Shown piece by piece: positions 1-13,932 of a stretch of DNA of 64,000 nt. The translations under genes and the position numbers were made by a program. Below the pieces are notes generated by a model. It was not told the DNA's origin and did no database searches. It saw nothing but the letters and a program-made list of their open reading frames with translations. The number at the start of each line of letters is the position of its first letter. The stretch's first letter is position 1. This stretch comes from Epiperipatus broadwayi (taxonomy: Eukaryota > Onychophora > Udeonychophora > Euonychophora > Peripatidae). The stretch is taken from positions 4,083,001 through 4,147,000 of the forward strand of contig JAQFVV010006305.1 of NCBI GenBank assembly GCA_028023455.1, in the 5' to 3' direction.

Positions 1-299
1 TCACTGAAAAATGATTAAAAAATGTATGCTACATAAACGTTTCAATCTCAAAAATCCATATTTATTAATCAAACTTTTTTATTACTACATGATCACAGCT
101 AATATACTGGAAGCATCATATTGGTAGCATTTGTACTTCCTGAATAATGATCAAAATACAGTCTACCTAAACCTAGTTAATAAGCATAATTTACATACAA
201 TTTCTAAAATTAAAGTTGAAAGAAAGGTTTCTATAGGCTTATCATTAATTACTGATATCTCCAGAATTTTAATTATTGATATGACGATCAGTCAATCTA

Positions 300-397
300 A
301 TAGAGTTCACTCTATTCAGACATAGTTGATCACTATATAAATTTGTAAATAGAATTCATTCTAATCAGATATAGTTGACCATTATATAATTTATAAT
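300..397. repeat. Two-copy tandem repeat, period about 49 bp
   Basis: Two adjacent diverged units, the first beginning ATAGAGTTCACTCTATTCAG and the second ATAGAATTCATTCTAATCAG. Each continues into a shared AGTTGA(T/C)CA.TATATAA block. No coding content. Confidence 0.6.
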
Positions 398-3300
398 AAC
401 ATAATTTACAGAAAACTATCACATGGAATCTGACTTCTTCATCCTAATATGTTTTTAAATAAACATATAAAACAAACTTAATAATATTCTAGTCAAATCT
501 AAAAATTAATATTTTAGCATTTTATTAATAAATTTTAAAGTTAATCTAAGATGATATTTAATGGAGAAATAAAAAACTAAATTATCAATTATCTAATCTG
601 CTGTGCAAAGTTTTTTTCAACAATCATATCTACATATCTCTGAAATTAATATTCTTAATGATAAAAAATATTCTATTATAATTAATATTCATCTAACTTC
701 TAAATTTTAAATAGCATAAAAAACAAGTTTACTAAATTATATTTTACGGTAGTGATTTATTAATCCATTTGATCTGCTGTTCAATTGGTTACTTTCTTTA
801 AGATATCAATTCAATTTTTAAAAACTAAATCCGCAACTACATTAACATTTTGTACAGTAGTGTCTATTTTTTTTTAGAGAATAAAGTATATGTTTATACC
901 ATCTATTCAATAATTTAATAAAGAAATGCTATATGTCAAATTCAAATAGACAGTCTATATTTGTTCTAAGTTTAAAAAAAAAATACTCTATACTTATTAG
1001 ATCTCCATTGAATATCAATAGAGAATTCAAAGTTATATGAGCCATAATGCATTTAAAAAATATACCCATTCCTAAAAGCAAGACTCATTCCATTTCATCA
1101 TGCACCCCAAGTCATTAAATAAAATATGCAATATTAATCTTTAAACTAAATAAAAAAGAATTGCTTATGAAATCTGATATAAAAATTGATTAATTTTCTA
1201 AAAAATCTTCCCCAATACTAAAAATTAAAAAAAAAAAAAACAGCATAAGAATCAGAATGTTCTTCATAGGTTTTTTGAAGTGTATATAGATCTAAAGGCA
1301 TTAATCCTTGTGTATTTTATATTAGAGATTTTAGTAAAATTTTGGGCAAAAAATTTATTGCTATTGTTTACGCAGGTAATTCTAATAATAATGCAACAAA
1401 TTTTATATCTACCAAAAACCTTTAATTGTATTAGGGTTTCCAGTCTCAATTTTTAAATTCTCAGCCTGATAGTGGTACCATCAGCATGTGAAAATATATA
1501 GATTGGACAAAATAAACTATTTTTTTATCTATTCTAAAGAAAGAGGCAGGTTCATCAGAGTCCTTGTTTTTGGATAACTCTGTACAAAAAACATTCAGGT
1601 CATTTGATATAACTAGAAAATGTGCCAAAATAGAGAATCAATATTTTTTATAGTGGATTTATTACCAAAACTTGTAAACTTTTTGACATACAGAATAATG
1701 ACAATTCAGGTCTTATTACACCATTTTTATATTTTTCACTTCTTCCTTATTCTCTTTCAAACATTAGCCTAAACTTCATTGGTTCATTAAAAGTGAAAAT
1801 TCTGGAGTCTCCCTTTGCTATCCCAATACTAGTTTGTAAAGAGTAATTGTCCAAACTGTTTTACATTTAGCCTACTGGTGGAATGGTTTCAAAGTTGAGT
1901 AAATATGCACCAGTTATTATCCACCATGATATTCAGGATATCTATGACTTATTGTGAAACTTCTACTGGCTTAACTTAAATTACCATATCACACTACATA
2001 ACCTAGTATATTTAATAAATAACTTTGCGACTATGTCAAAATATATTTGTGATATTCACTGAAAAAATGGCAACAGAAAATTGATTCCATTTAATAGCTA
2101 AATAAATGTTTTTTTGCCAATAGATTATCGATATTTTTTAAATTTATTTGAGACTTGATGTAAGTTAAATAGTTATATATATATATTTGAAATTACAGTC
2201 ATGCAATTTTTAAGTTCCGTAATTGAAAAAATTTTAAAAATTAAACTTTATTAATAATTTTCTTGATTTTTGTACATATAATTCAAATAATTCAGAGGAG
2301 AGTATTTAAAGCTGTGACTAAATTTTCAAGGTAAGATTATTGCCTTAACATTGATATAAAACAGGAACTAATTAAAAAAAAAAACTTTTTTAAGTGCCTA
2401 AAGTTATAAAAGTATTAAATATGCTTATAATTAATTCAACAAAAGTAGTTGCGCTCTTTTAAGAATAATTGGATGTTATTTAAAAAGATAGCTAATAGTA
2501 AAATGCGAAATACTTAATAAAAAGCACTCTAAAATAAAAGAATTTTGATAATTATGTAATTTCTTATTCAACATGATTTATTGTCTGTTTGATATTTTTC
2601 CAGTCATTTAAAATAAATAAATAATAGACTGGCTTTACGATTCAAGAGTTCACAAGAAGTTCCAAGGCTCGTAAGTGCCTGAAATGAAATCGATCCAAGA
2701 ATACGGTCTAATCGACTGCTATGAATTATTTATTACTCAAATGATTGAACATTCTGACAAGTATTCCTAAAAGCTCAGATTTTGTTAATTAATTAATACT
2801 AATAGAGTAGTTTAATCTTTTTAATATCATTATTAGTTATATCAGTTCTTAAAAAAGGTAAAAAAAATAAAAACAGAATGAAAAGTCTGACTTGAATAAT
2901 AAAAAATGCCACTTTAATATTAGAACAGTATTTAACTATAACTAATCATTTAATAAATAAAAATATTCTTCAAGATCAATACTATTTAAAACTATTATAA
3001 AAAAGTATTTATACATTTTTTTAATAAGAAAGTTTAATATAATGCAATCGAGCAAAATTATTCTAAACAAAACTCTCTGAGCCTGAAAAATTATTTAAGA
3101 ATATCATTAAAGAAAAAAAAAAACTCTTATTATTTTATTTTAATCAATGGATACTAGATTGTAAAAAAATGTTTTAAGATTTGATTGTTGCTCTCATTAA
3201 ATGACCAATGATTACTCAATCTTACAATAGCTGACTCTGGAATAGACGAATAAAATGATGTGCTACTCCCAATAAAAGTTTTAAAAGTATGATGAAACAA

Positions 3301-4734
3301 TAATGTATATACCTAATAATATTACTAAAAACAAGCATCAAATTTTCTAGTGTTAAGAACTTATTTCGAATATAAAATATAAATATTAAATTATAATATT
3401 GATATATGGATTAATAAGAGAATAATCCTTGGTTAATGATTTAGAGTATAATAAACACTTCTGCATCAAATGGAAAAAAAATCAAAATTATTTTCTTGAA
3501 AAAGTTATAAATATCAAGATATCTCATAATAATAACATCAATGTTAATTTTTTAGAAAAAAAATATGCTTGATTTTTTTAATAAATCTATAATAATGACA
3601 ATAACATGTAAAGGTAATCTAGACCATGGGTTACGAACTTGGTCTCTACTACATATTAGTGGGAATTTAAACTTTCAGATGATCAGTGAGTATTTGCCAA
3701 ATGTTAAAAAAATATATAAATATGGACATTTAAATTTTTTGCAGAGTTTCTCATGCCTCTCATGAAATATGCTAACTTGATAAAAATTTATAATTATTCC
3801 AATTATGATACTGATATTAATATACAGTTTGAAATTGTGTTTTTGGTCAGTAGTAGAAGAAAACAATCAATGAACTCTGTGACTCTGTATGGGTGACTTG
3901 AAATAATAGTCAAATTAAAGACATTTTATTATTTCAAGTTGATTTAAATTTGTTACATTCTATGGTTAAATAATTACTAATATAATTTTATAAATCATTT
4001 TTTCGGTAATTATTTGCATAAGCACTAAATGAAGCTTTTCAAGCATTGGTATTGGTAGGCTATGGGAAATTATACTATTAACAAAAGTACAAATATGGGC
4101 GATAGATAAAAAAGGCCCACATCTGGTCTAAAAAGATAAAAAAAATCATCAAAAAAAAAAAAGAGATTTTGTTGAACTATCAGAATTTAATAATAATAAA
4201 AAAAATAATTAAAGGATTTGTATTGTTTGATGTGTATTATGAAATTATTACATATAGAATAAAATAATTATGATTAGAATTATTCTTTTATTAAATATTG
4301 AATGTATTTTGATAATAGTTATGAAATAAAAATATACTTATTAATAAAAGCAATTTTATGGAAAAAGATTTCCAGTCGTAATTTAAATCCTAAAAAAATT
4401 CACAATGCCCTTTTTTCAAACTCCAGCATTTAGGCTGCATTACTCTATGATTACAAAAGTTATCATGTACCAAATAATAAGTTCTTTAATTGCTTTGTAA
4501 TAATTATATTGTAGATATTGTTATGTATAATGTGAAAGATTTACTGATTACAAATTCAAAACCAAAATTTTACTTATTTGTTTTAAATGACATTAATTAG
4601 TTTACTCCCCCCCTCCATATTTTAATATGATTATAATTTGATCTCAAACTTGTTTATTATGATGCTTTTATTTTATTTGACAATCATTTTGATAAAGTAA
4701 TATACTTTAAAGAATATTAATAGAAGAACATTTG

Positions 4735-4738
<4 letters not shown>
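398..4738. other. AT-rich DNA, nothing recognised
   Basis: Long AT-rich stretch with short homopolymers. Both strands were read for protein motifs, tRNA boxes and inverted repeats, and nothing supportable was found. The frames present are under 70 codons and of low complexity. Confidence 0.5.
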
Positions 4739-4765
<27 letters not shown>

Positions 4766-4776
4766 TATCAATAACT

Positions 4777-4813
<37 letters not shown>

Positions 4814-4823
4814 AGTTATTGAT
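4739..4823. repeat. (TA)n tracts with inverted-repeat flanks
   Basis: Two (TA)n tracts are separated by ATCAATAACTCTT at 4767-4779. Its exact reverse complement AAGAGTTATTGAT lies at 4811-4823 after the second tract, so the second TA run is the loop of a 13-bp stem. Confidence 0.75.
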
Positions 4824-5999
4824 TCAAATGTAAATTTGGAGATATTATTAAATAATCTACAGATATAAATATCTGCATTTCCAAAAACAAATCGATATTG
4901 AAATTGGCAAAATAAATACCTCTACAAAAAAAAAAAAATTTACAATACAATTATATAGATTTTTTTTTTTTTACAAAATATTAGTGTTCAATATAGAAAA
5001 AAATCACTTATGGCATAATTGTTTATGGATTTTCTCATTTATGTTCATAACCTGAATTTAAATGTGGGTCAAGTAAAACTTGAAAATTTTCATAGGTTAA
5101 AGGGGCTTAATTATCTCATCATCTGAAAATGATCAGAAAACATGTATTTAGTTGTTATCTAGAGAATCAAGTTCTAAATTTATCTAACTTAATCAGGTAA
5201 ATGTTAATATGCTCACACAAAATAAAAAATTCCACGCAACTATAATATGATAAGCTTTTATAGTTGGATGAAAAAAACACCATACTTATTAGAACAATGA
5301 ACCCATAGTTTATGTTTATAATACAGAAACTATATCTTATTCATTTTTTCATGTTAAATCAATTTTTGCTTCCAAATGATTAAACTCAAGTATTTTCATA
5401 GACTAGTTATTGTCATTTTAGTTTGCAATATGATTGGCTTATTTGCTTTTCTTATTGTAAATTTTAAAAGTTCAACTACTGCTCAATTATATTAGTTTTC
5501 CTCAGCAACTAAAACATCCTATTACTTTATGAAAATAAAATGACAACTGACATTCGGCTAAAGATATGATTGATAATGATAACAAGCCACTAATGATTAT
5601 TAAGTATTTCACCTTGATTAAAATATTTCAGCATAAAAATGAATAACTGTAATCTGATTTAAAGTTTTAAAATATTTGAGAAAATGTTAATATGGCTGCC
5701 ATTATAAAACCTTAATTTATCAGTTGTGATAAAATTTATAATTTAGAATATATTGTTTTAGTTTTAAAATTTAATAAATGTTGATAATAGTTATTATTAA
5801 TAGCTGTTGTTATTAATATGTCTTCTTTTCAAAAAGGCCAATAAAGTGAAATATAATAGCTTTCTCAACATCGGCATAATTTTCAATAAATCGTTTACAT
5901 TAAATAATTAACGAAGAACCGAAATGTTTTACAAAAACGGTAAAAATTCTAAAATCGTAAATAAAGAAAAAGTAATGATAACATAAAAATAACTCCCGA
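4824..5999. other. AT-rich DNA, nothing recognised
   Basis: No frame of interest, RNA gene or repeat structure was seen beyond poly-A and poly-T runs near 4926-4970. Confidence 0.4.
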
Positions 6000-6012
6000 C
6001 AACCTATGCACT

Positions 6013-7553
6013 TTGCATGAATTTAAAAAAGAAAAAATAATAAAAGTAAAAAGCTCACTAAAGAAAAATGTCGCAAAAATCAATAATGAAAATAGCGTTT
6101 TAGCAGTCTCCGAACAAACATCCCTAGTTATAATTACCCAGAAAAATGCTATAAGGGGCGAGCAAATGGAAAATATTCAAGTAAATGAAAAAGATGCAGA
6201 CGAGCGCTCTGCAAAATCTTTTCCAGCACATAAAACATACAACGAAAATATAAATCTTTACTGTTTCTTAACGATAATAGTGTTTTGGTTCTAATTAATC
6301 CTGGGAATTCTAGTAAATAAAACAAAAAAAAAGTTTGAAAATAGACAAACACCAATTTCAACGATAACAATACAAAATTTATAGACCCTAGTTCCAACAG
6401 AACAAATGAAGAAACTAAGAAGACTAAATATACTTTTCAGTAAATTAAATGATTATTGGACAAAGGTATTTGCAAATAGTCTTTCCCTACCACATCAATC
6501 ATTAGCCTTATAGAAAATTATGATCCATCAGACAATCATCCAATTCTAACTCATCCTTCACCATCAGACTATTTAGAAGAGCTGCACAAATACAGCATAA
6601 TCAAAACCATTAATTTACAATTCTCTGCAAGAACATTTATAACTTTGGAATATTTTTCAAAACAACAGAAAGAAGATCACAATTAATCATCTAAATTTTA
6701 AAAAGTTATATTATATAACTAAAAATCCAAATCCACTTGTGCATGACATATTATGTATGCTCCATCTGATTTCACCCAAAAAGTTTTACAAAAAAATATA
6801 GCTGACATTGCTCAAATTATAAATAAATCATTCCAAATATAAAATTTGAAATTGCCACTAACTCTTGGAAGATCACATTAAAAATAAAATAGGGACATAC
6901 ATCAGAAGAATGCCCACATCATATTTTTATAGGAACCTATTATAGTTAGTATCAAAAGTCAGCAATCCTGAGCTTCAAATCTTTTGGCATTTGTCTCTTA
7001 GTGCACAGTTGGTATTGGAAAAGTTGTGGCAATATTGACAAGCTTGATCACTTATGCAATAATATGCATAAAACTACTTGCTTCAAGCAGTAATATAGTT
7101 TCTAAAAACAGCATGCCAACTTTGGATATAAGTTATCATCTTAACAATAATACCTCACTTGCATTGCATCTGCAAATACTACCTACTCTGTATCTGATGT
7201 AACACAATCCAGTCAAATATGCATGACCAGTAACACTCTCACAGATACACCCCCAGCTAATTGCAGTTGTAAGAATCAATCTCAAAATGTTCCTGTGGAT
7301 CCATAATTTACAACAATCCATGGACCTGAATAAAAATCATCCAAACAATTCATTTGAGTGTTACAATAAATATCTCACATACACTAAAAATTATCCAGAA
7401 CTAAAAATAAAACACCTAGCAAAATTATCTTCTCTGTTAATGAAAATAATAAAAAAGCTACAATTCCTGAAACTGATACCAAACATGTCAGCAAAAAAGG
7501 AACTCTTCAAGAACATAATGTCAACCATTAAAATTGCCACAATAAATGTGTGA
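6013..7553 (+). pseudogene. Decayed LINE ORF1-like (gag-like) region
   Basis: Several broken frames on the + strand precede a LINE endonuclease start. The first open part (6013-6294) is a lysine/asparagine-rich, charged 93-residue stretch. Around 7020-7056 one frame reads WKSCGNIDKLDHLC, which has the spacing of a CCHC zinc knuckle (C-x2-C-x4-H-x4-C) with the first Cys replaced by Trp and the His by Lys. The last frame (7287-7553) ends at the endonuclease start in the tandem duplication. Zinc-knuckle ORF1 proteins lying just upstream of an endonuclease/RT ORF are typical of several LINE clades; the assignment rests mainly on that position and the degenerate knuckle. Many stops and frameshifts show it is dead. 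An unrelated AT-rich stretch remains possible for 6000-6900. Confidence 0.4.
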
Positions 7554-7652
7554 AGACTCAATTCATATACTATAATCTTCTTCAAGAACATAATATGTCA
7601 AACATTAAAATTGTTTCAATAAATTTATAAAGACTCATTACATACAATAGAA
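7504..7652 (+). repeat. 75-bp tandem duplication in a LINE remnant
   Basis: TCTTCAAGAACATAAT begins at 7504 and again at 7579. Both copies continue through the ATTAAAATTG...CAATAAAT block that encodes the endonuclease start, so the ORF1/ORF2 junction is present twice, with divergence between copies. Confidence 0.7.
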
Positions 7653-7940
7653 TCTCACAACTATGTCAATTTCTTAATAACCACCATGCTGATATTTTTA
7701 TCATTACAGAAACAAAAATTTCTTTAACAAGCAAATCAATTACTATTAACACTATGAACATATATATATATATATATTATAACCCACTCACACATCACTG
7801 CTCACATACATCATATGAGCAAATGCCCCAGGCTCCAGTTCAATTAATGAAAAGAACAATTTATCACTTTATCTGATTCATAATTAATACAGAGACTCTT
7901 TTACTTATGTTTATCTTACAGCTTCACTCAGTGGGAGGTT
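7520..7940 (+). pseudogene. Decayed LINE apurinic-like endonuclease, N-terminal part
   Basis: The first duplicate encodes IKIATINV, the usual opening strand of LINE APE-type endonucleases (consensus I.IATINVRG). After the second duplicate the frame gives SHNYVNFLNNHHADIFIITE followed by TKIS, matching the L..FL....ADI..ITETK motif whose Glu is a metal-binding catalytic residue. The enzyme would nick target DNA to prime reverse transcription. Beyond about 7760 a (TA)n tract and frameshifts obscure the frame, and only short suggestive stretches continue to about 7940. No open frame covers the domain. The clade is not resolvable by eye. The C-terminal endonuclease and RT pieces near 12.7-13.8 kb on the same strand may belong to the same insertion. 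Confidence 0.6.
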
Positions 7941-10900
7941 ACAGAAAGTTCATAACATATAGAGAATATAAATAAATGAAGGAAGAAATACTATAAACTA
8001 TTAAATAAAATATAAACCTTATTTATTAATTAACCAAATGATACAGGCTAGCACAGTTTCATTTATTCCATCTAACAGAATATAATTTCAGTTTGATTTC
8101 TTCCATCATCCAGTTACACTCTATAATAGCTCAATATAACTCTGACAGAACAGGAAAGCACAGCACTAAATAACTCTATTGTTCAGCACATCTTAATCTA
8201 AAAGCTGAATCAATGTTGATCTAGAAATATAAAAATAAGATCTCAGGAAATCTATAACATAGTTAGACTAAAGAACTATATTAACCAGTAATTTATGACT
8301 CTAAATTATAATAAGATACAATGAAATAAATTGAATAATGTTTACTGGGATAGCAATTAGATAGTGAAGGAGATAGGGTATCTTTTAATCTCACATCATT
8401 ATCCAAATAATACTTTAACTAGGCAACACTTTTATAAGTTTACCACATGGTAAAATATTTCATGTAATGTTTGGATCTAGGAAACAATATTATCAGATCT
8501 TAGCATATTTAATATCTAAGCCATAAAATAATATACTTAATTTTGTAATAGATGTATGAAGTATGGAGATGTGGAAACCAGAATTTGAATGCATATAAGA
8601 ACAACTCCAGACACAGTTTTTAAATAATAAACAAAGCTTTTATTTACACTTAAGGTTTAATTAAAAGTAATTAATATCAGAATGACTTTTGTCTTATTTT
8701 TAAAATTTACTAGCAAATTTATTAATTGAAATTTAGGATTATCCCCATTACATATTACACAATTTATTATTGACATATTTATAAATGTAAGTTAGCTAAC
8801 AAATTATACCTTAATATTCTGACTTTGAATATCCAGGCTATCTAAATAATTGTTATCAAAATACAACACTGAATAAATCATACATTATATTATTGGGCAC
8901 AATATACACTTTTGGAGAGGATATACTCTCAATCGTTGGAATAAAACAAATTAATACATTTGTCTATCAAGAGAGCAACTTTAAATAATCTTAATTAAAT
9001 AATCACTTTAAATACCTACAATTTCAGGCATACAAAATAAAATAGAAACAAATACTAATCATACAGATGATTTGATGATTTCTAACTTATGGCAAAGTCA
9101 ATATGATATACTGTATAATGTTTATTTTCAGATAATAAACTTAGCAATATTATACCTTTATATCCGCAATATTATTTACACTATGCGTGTGTGCTACATC
9201 CCATGCAATAATAACAGAAAACAATATTTCTACACATTATCAATTTATTCAGGAATTATTAAATAATTATTTAATTTCAGACAATGTCATAAACCTACCA
9301 GCAAATAGAACACTATACCTATTCTAATATTCAATAAAGAATTTAAATTAACTATTTATCCGACCACTGACTAAATTACACAGAGCTATATTTTATGATA
9401 ATACAAACTATACATTCAAGAGGAGTCCAGCACATGGGGAGCGAATAAACTCTTTAAGACTAATACATCAACAATAACTTATTTAAATCTGAAATACACT
9501 ATTGGTGGAATTTTTCTCATCACCAAACAAACAATGGGAAAATGTCACTTGACTTCATAAATATCATTTCATAATACGTATGCATACAATCTAAATAAAC
9601 TCTACTCATGGCAAAATACTTAATAATATACTAAAGAAAAAAAATCTTTCATCTCTACAAAAATAGAATGTATCAAGAATAATTTCCTTTTCCACAGCTC
9701 TTCTACATATCTAGCATTATATGCTGGCAGATAAATACACACAGATACATCAATCATTCCTTCAATTCTTTAGAATATGACAACATCCGAAATTTATATT
9801 GAGAAATAGCTATAAAACTAAATGTTTATTAAGTAAATATAATAATTGCACAAAATAGACACACACATGCATAAATAAGAATATGAAAAACAATTCTAAG
9901 TTATATAATATGTGAAAGTTATGACAGATAAATAACATATTAAAATATAAATTTTAATCTTAAATGAGACATTCGTTGTTTCAAATTTAAATAATATTAA
10001 TTATTATGAACGAGTTTTAATACTTTAAACAGCAATAATCTAATAAATTAAGTTTTATTACCTCTAACACAATATTCTTTCTTTCTTTTTTTTTCCTAGC
10101 TACTCTTGAAATTAATTCTCACTTCGAGATAAAAAAAAGATATATAAGATTAAACCATTTTTAATAATGTACCCAAAATATATATGTTTCACTTTCAAAT
10201 AAAAAAAAACAAATCATATTTAAGCAATAATATTTTATCAGCATATTCTTCATTTGTGGCTATGCTATCCTGAGAAGTTCTCGAAGTTCGCAAATTAAAT
10301 AAATAAACATATAATATTAAATACATACAACACTAAATCTGTCTAACTATCTATGATGTATATACTATTAACAATAAATAATAAAAAAAAATAGAGTCAT
10401 TCTTCTTTTAAACTTGAGAAAAAAAATATATTCACTTGCAAAGTTCCTTTTCAAGCTTACTAAAATGATCCGGAGATGAATCCCAAAATGAGTGTGTGTT
10501 TAAATATGCATATGAAACAGAAAATAAGTTCTTGTAAGACAAAACAATTATAATTCACAATTAATTTAATAAACATCCAATGTCCTTTAGCCATAAGCTA
10601 ATAGAGTTTACTTATATATCACATATAACGATAAATATTTGTAATAATAAATACATGGAAAGACAGTTTCAGCTATTAATTGATATACTCTGTTATTTAT
10701 TTTTTAAGCACATCTAAGGTATTTAATTCAATGATAACTTAACATATTTTTCTGCAGAAAATATTCACTTTCATAATTTATAGATTGGTATTTGCATTAT
10801 TAACTTTAATAATTGCTGATAATTGTCCACAGGCAATTTGTATTTCCTTAAACATTAACACATATATCCGTATATCGAAGAGAACCAAAAATATGTAATA

Positions 10901-11551
10901 TTAAAGTCCTTCTATTTGATTTAGACATCTACATTTGGTAAGTAGTAGTAATTAATTATTCTGGGTAAGTCATATTTCTATTTCTTTAATAAAACACATA
11001 TTATTTTATAAGCATAAAATAAGATATAAAGTTAGCATTCCGCAATAATTATTAAATATCAAACACATAATCAAGTACATGTATCCTTTTAAATTTTAAC
11101 TTCACTTTTGTATGTGTAAAATATAATTCAAACAGAGAACTTATCACAGTAAATTTTGTTAAAAAAGTCTGCATATATTTCCATGATGAAGAAACATTAA
11201 AGATATCACACACAGTATTTAAAAAATTATAAAGTTCTTGCATTTTGGTATTCTTTTTAATGGAGATAAATAAAAGTAAAGGAAATAACATAAGTTTAAT
11301 ATTATAAAAGAACATCTGTAAACAAAATGAAAATGTTAGTTTAAATGTTTTAATTAGACAAAAGAGGCAAGACCAATACCTTTATATTTCTATTCAGCCA
11401 TTCCTTACACAGCATAAACATCTGAAGTTCCAATAGTGAGCTTCATGAAAAGGCTGTTTGAGAGTTTCACTTAAAACTGTTTTGGAAGAGAGATATAATC
11501 GATAGCAGCAGAAAATAAAAAGTACACTTGTTGAAATTACAAATGATAATG

Positions 11552-11554
<3 letters not shown>
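7941..11554. other. AT-rich DNA, nothing firmly recognised
   Basis: It separates the endonuclease-start remnant from the endonuclease/RT remnant further right. No transposon ends, RNA gene or conserved motif was recognised. If both LINE pieces derive from one element, this block would contain later insertions. Confidence 0.35.

Positions 11555-11620
<66 letters not shown>
11555..11620. repeat. (ATT)n microsatellite
   Basis: About 22 uninterrupted ATT/TTA triplets. A minus-strand frame through it gives poly-isoleucine, which is a composition artefact. Confidence 0.95.
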
Positions 11621-11624
<4 letters not shown>

Positions 11625-12379
11625 TATCAGTTTAAAAAAAATCTCCCCACCAATCAAAAAGGTCACATGATCATCCAAAGCTTAACTCCCACATTTTTTT
11701 AACACTTAATCAAATAATTAATATTCAAGAAATCTTTTAAAAAAAATATTTTGACCTTCACAATTAAGTCAAATCAAATAATAAAAAAATAGCTTTTTAC
11801 AAACTTAAAACAAATGAATATCAATTAGCTATTTAATAAAATGGTTTATAATATTATTTAAGTTGGTCAAATAATTTACTAATTCAAATATCCATTAATC
11901 ATTAAAGAAAATATATTTTTGCAAAATTATTAAAGATAATTATTGTAATTTAAATGTTTTATTGTAAGTTTAATATTGTTTGTTGTAATTAGGATATGAA
12001 ATGAAAATGAGATAATGATACATTCATACATATACGCTGCTATGTGAATATTAAATTATTCTAACTAAAACATACCTAATATGTCTATGGGTTAAAACTA
12101 GCTATAATATTAGTAAAAAAGATGGGTGTCAATGAATAATAAATCAGAAAACCATTCAACAAACACCAACGCTATCTTATAAATAAATAGAACAACTTTC
12201 CATAATAATCCACCCCCCTTCCTTGTATTAAACACTATCAAACATAAGAATAACAATAAATGCTTGAAAAATTTTCCAACCGAAATGCACAGTTGGCCCA
12301 CATATAAGTTTTGGAACCATTAATAGAAAAAATTTTAAAAATTTTAAGGCTATTTCATTTTTTTTAATACAATGCAGTT
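11621..12379. other. AT-rich DNA, possible faint LINE remains
   Basis: No firm feature. Around 12110-12310 the + strand is C-rich relative to its surroundings and could be endonuclease-domain debris of the LINE that follows, but no motif can be named. Confidence 0.3.
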
Positions 12380-13830
12380 ATTCACTACTGATCCAACACA
12401 GTTTAATTACTTGTGCCCATTCAGAAGGTCACTATATATATATATATATTTGTATATAAGTCTATCACCACACCAGCAACAAGATCAAAAATAATATTTG
12501 TTTCAATTAATGCAATCATTATTTCTTTATTTTTCAATCACAACTGTTCTATCTTATAGCAATATATTCATGCCGAAAAGCAAAAGATATAGGAAGCACT
12601 CCCCATTACCCAAGATAAAGTCTTACACAAGTCTGGGCTAATTATCATATGCAGTGAACTTAATTACTTTTATGATAATCTATCATTGCCTTGTTACTAT
12701 TACTTTCACTTTAACCTCCAAATGTTGTGTCATTTATTGAAGTTCAAGGATCTTCTCTCATTGATTTCTTTATTGTTTCTCCTACTGAACTTCAATTGAT
12801 TTGTTTAGCATTTTATTTTCTGATTACACTTATATAACTCTCATTAAGCATCAATCCCTTAATGAATTTAAATTAATTATCAATGATATCTCTAACATAT
12901 TAATTGCCAGTAATTAATTTTATCAGCTGCAATACATCTCTTCAATTGGAGTACTGATACTTCTAAATAATTGTTGTTGAGATCAGTTAGCAAATTATCA
13001 TTCAAGAAACATTATAAAATAATAAATGGACAATAACAATTTAACTTTTCAAGCAATAACACATTTTCATGATGCAAAACTCCTTATACATAAACTGCAA
13101 AGTAAAGCAGAACAGCTAACTGCTCTATATAACCAAAACACCATGATATATAAGCTTAGAAAAGTAATCTTTAATCTTTCAACATTAACAAAAACTATTG
13201 TAAATTTATGCAAAATTAATTCCTTATGTTTTTGCTATTCCTATTTTGGAAAGAAAATATATTTGTGTCAGGCATCAATGTGGATATAGAATTTCTTAAG
13301 CATTTAAATATCAATATAAGAGTAGTTAATTATTGTCCACTCTCTATTAAATGTAATATATAACTTTCTCAAAATAATTATATATCAAATTCTTGAGAAA
13401 ATTATTGCTTGCATTCACACACCTCACCAGAAAATGAACTTACTGCTAATATTTACATGCATCTAAATTATATCATCACTCCCATTCTACATAAGTATTA
13501 TAATAAATTTTGTTTACATAAATATTTCATAGCTAACAATACTATTAATGTAATTTTCTACCTTAGGAAATCAAATGCCTTATATTTTTCAATCAATGAC
13601 CTGTGTCTCATATCACTGAAGGATATTGACCAAAAATGTTTGCAAGAATCATTCTTAAACAATTAAATGATCTTATCCTTCCTAAGATTTATTTAACAAA
13701 TTAGCAATTAAAAGTCACCATGCATCTCAAGCTATTATTTTACCACAGGCATCAATTCTGCATGCAAAATAAATTAACAAATTATGTTGATACCAAGTTG
13801 ACTTTAAAGCTACTATACTAGGAATACTTG
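12380..13830 (+). pseudogene. Decayed LINE: endonuclease C-terminus to RT fingers
   Basis: Reading the + strand with frame changes gives three successive LINE ORF2 landmarks. Near 12740-12800 a frame reads SSLIDFFIVSP, like the S.IDFI.VS strand close to the end of LINE endonucleases. At 13026-13289 an 87-codon frame of helical, basic character (AITHFHDAKLLIHKLQSKAE) sits where the endonuclease-RT linker is expected. At about 13605-13690, with one frameshift, the reading is ISLKDIDQK then MFARIILKQLNDLILPK, matching the RT fingers motif ISLLS..GKIFARIILNRL...LP. The palm motif with catalytic aspartates is not preserved. It is a dead fragment. Jockey-, RTE- and L2/CR1-type elements all carry such a block, so the clade stays open. 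Confidence 0.6.
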
Positions 13831-13932
13831 TTTAGCACTTTAATTGCACTTCTACCAAGACATACACATCTACTTCATGAAGTATAATAACCCTCTTTCT
13901 TATTACATTGCCAAGTATATACCATATAATAC

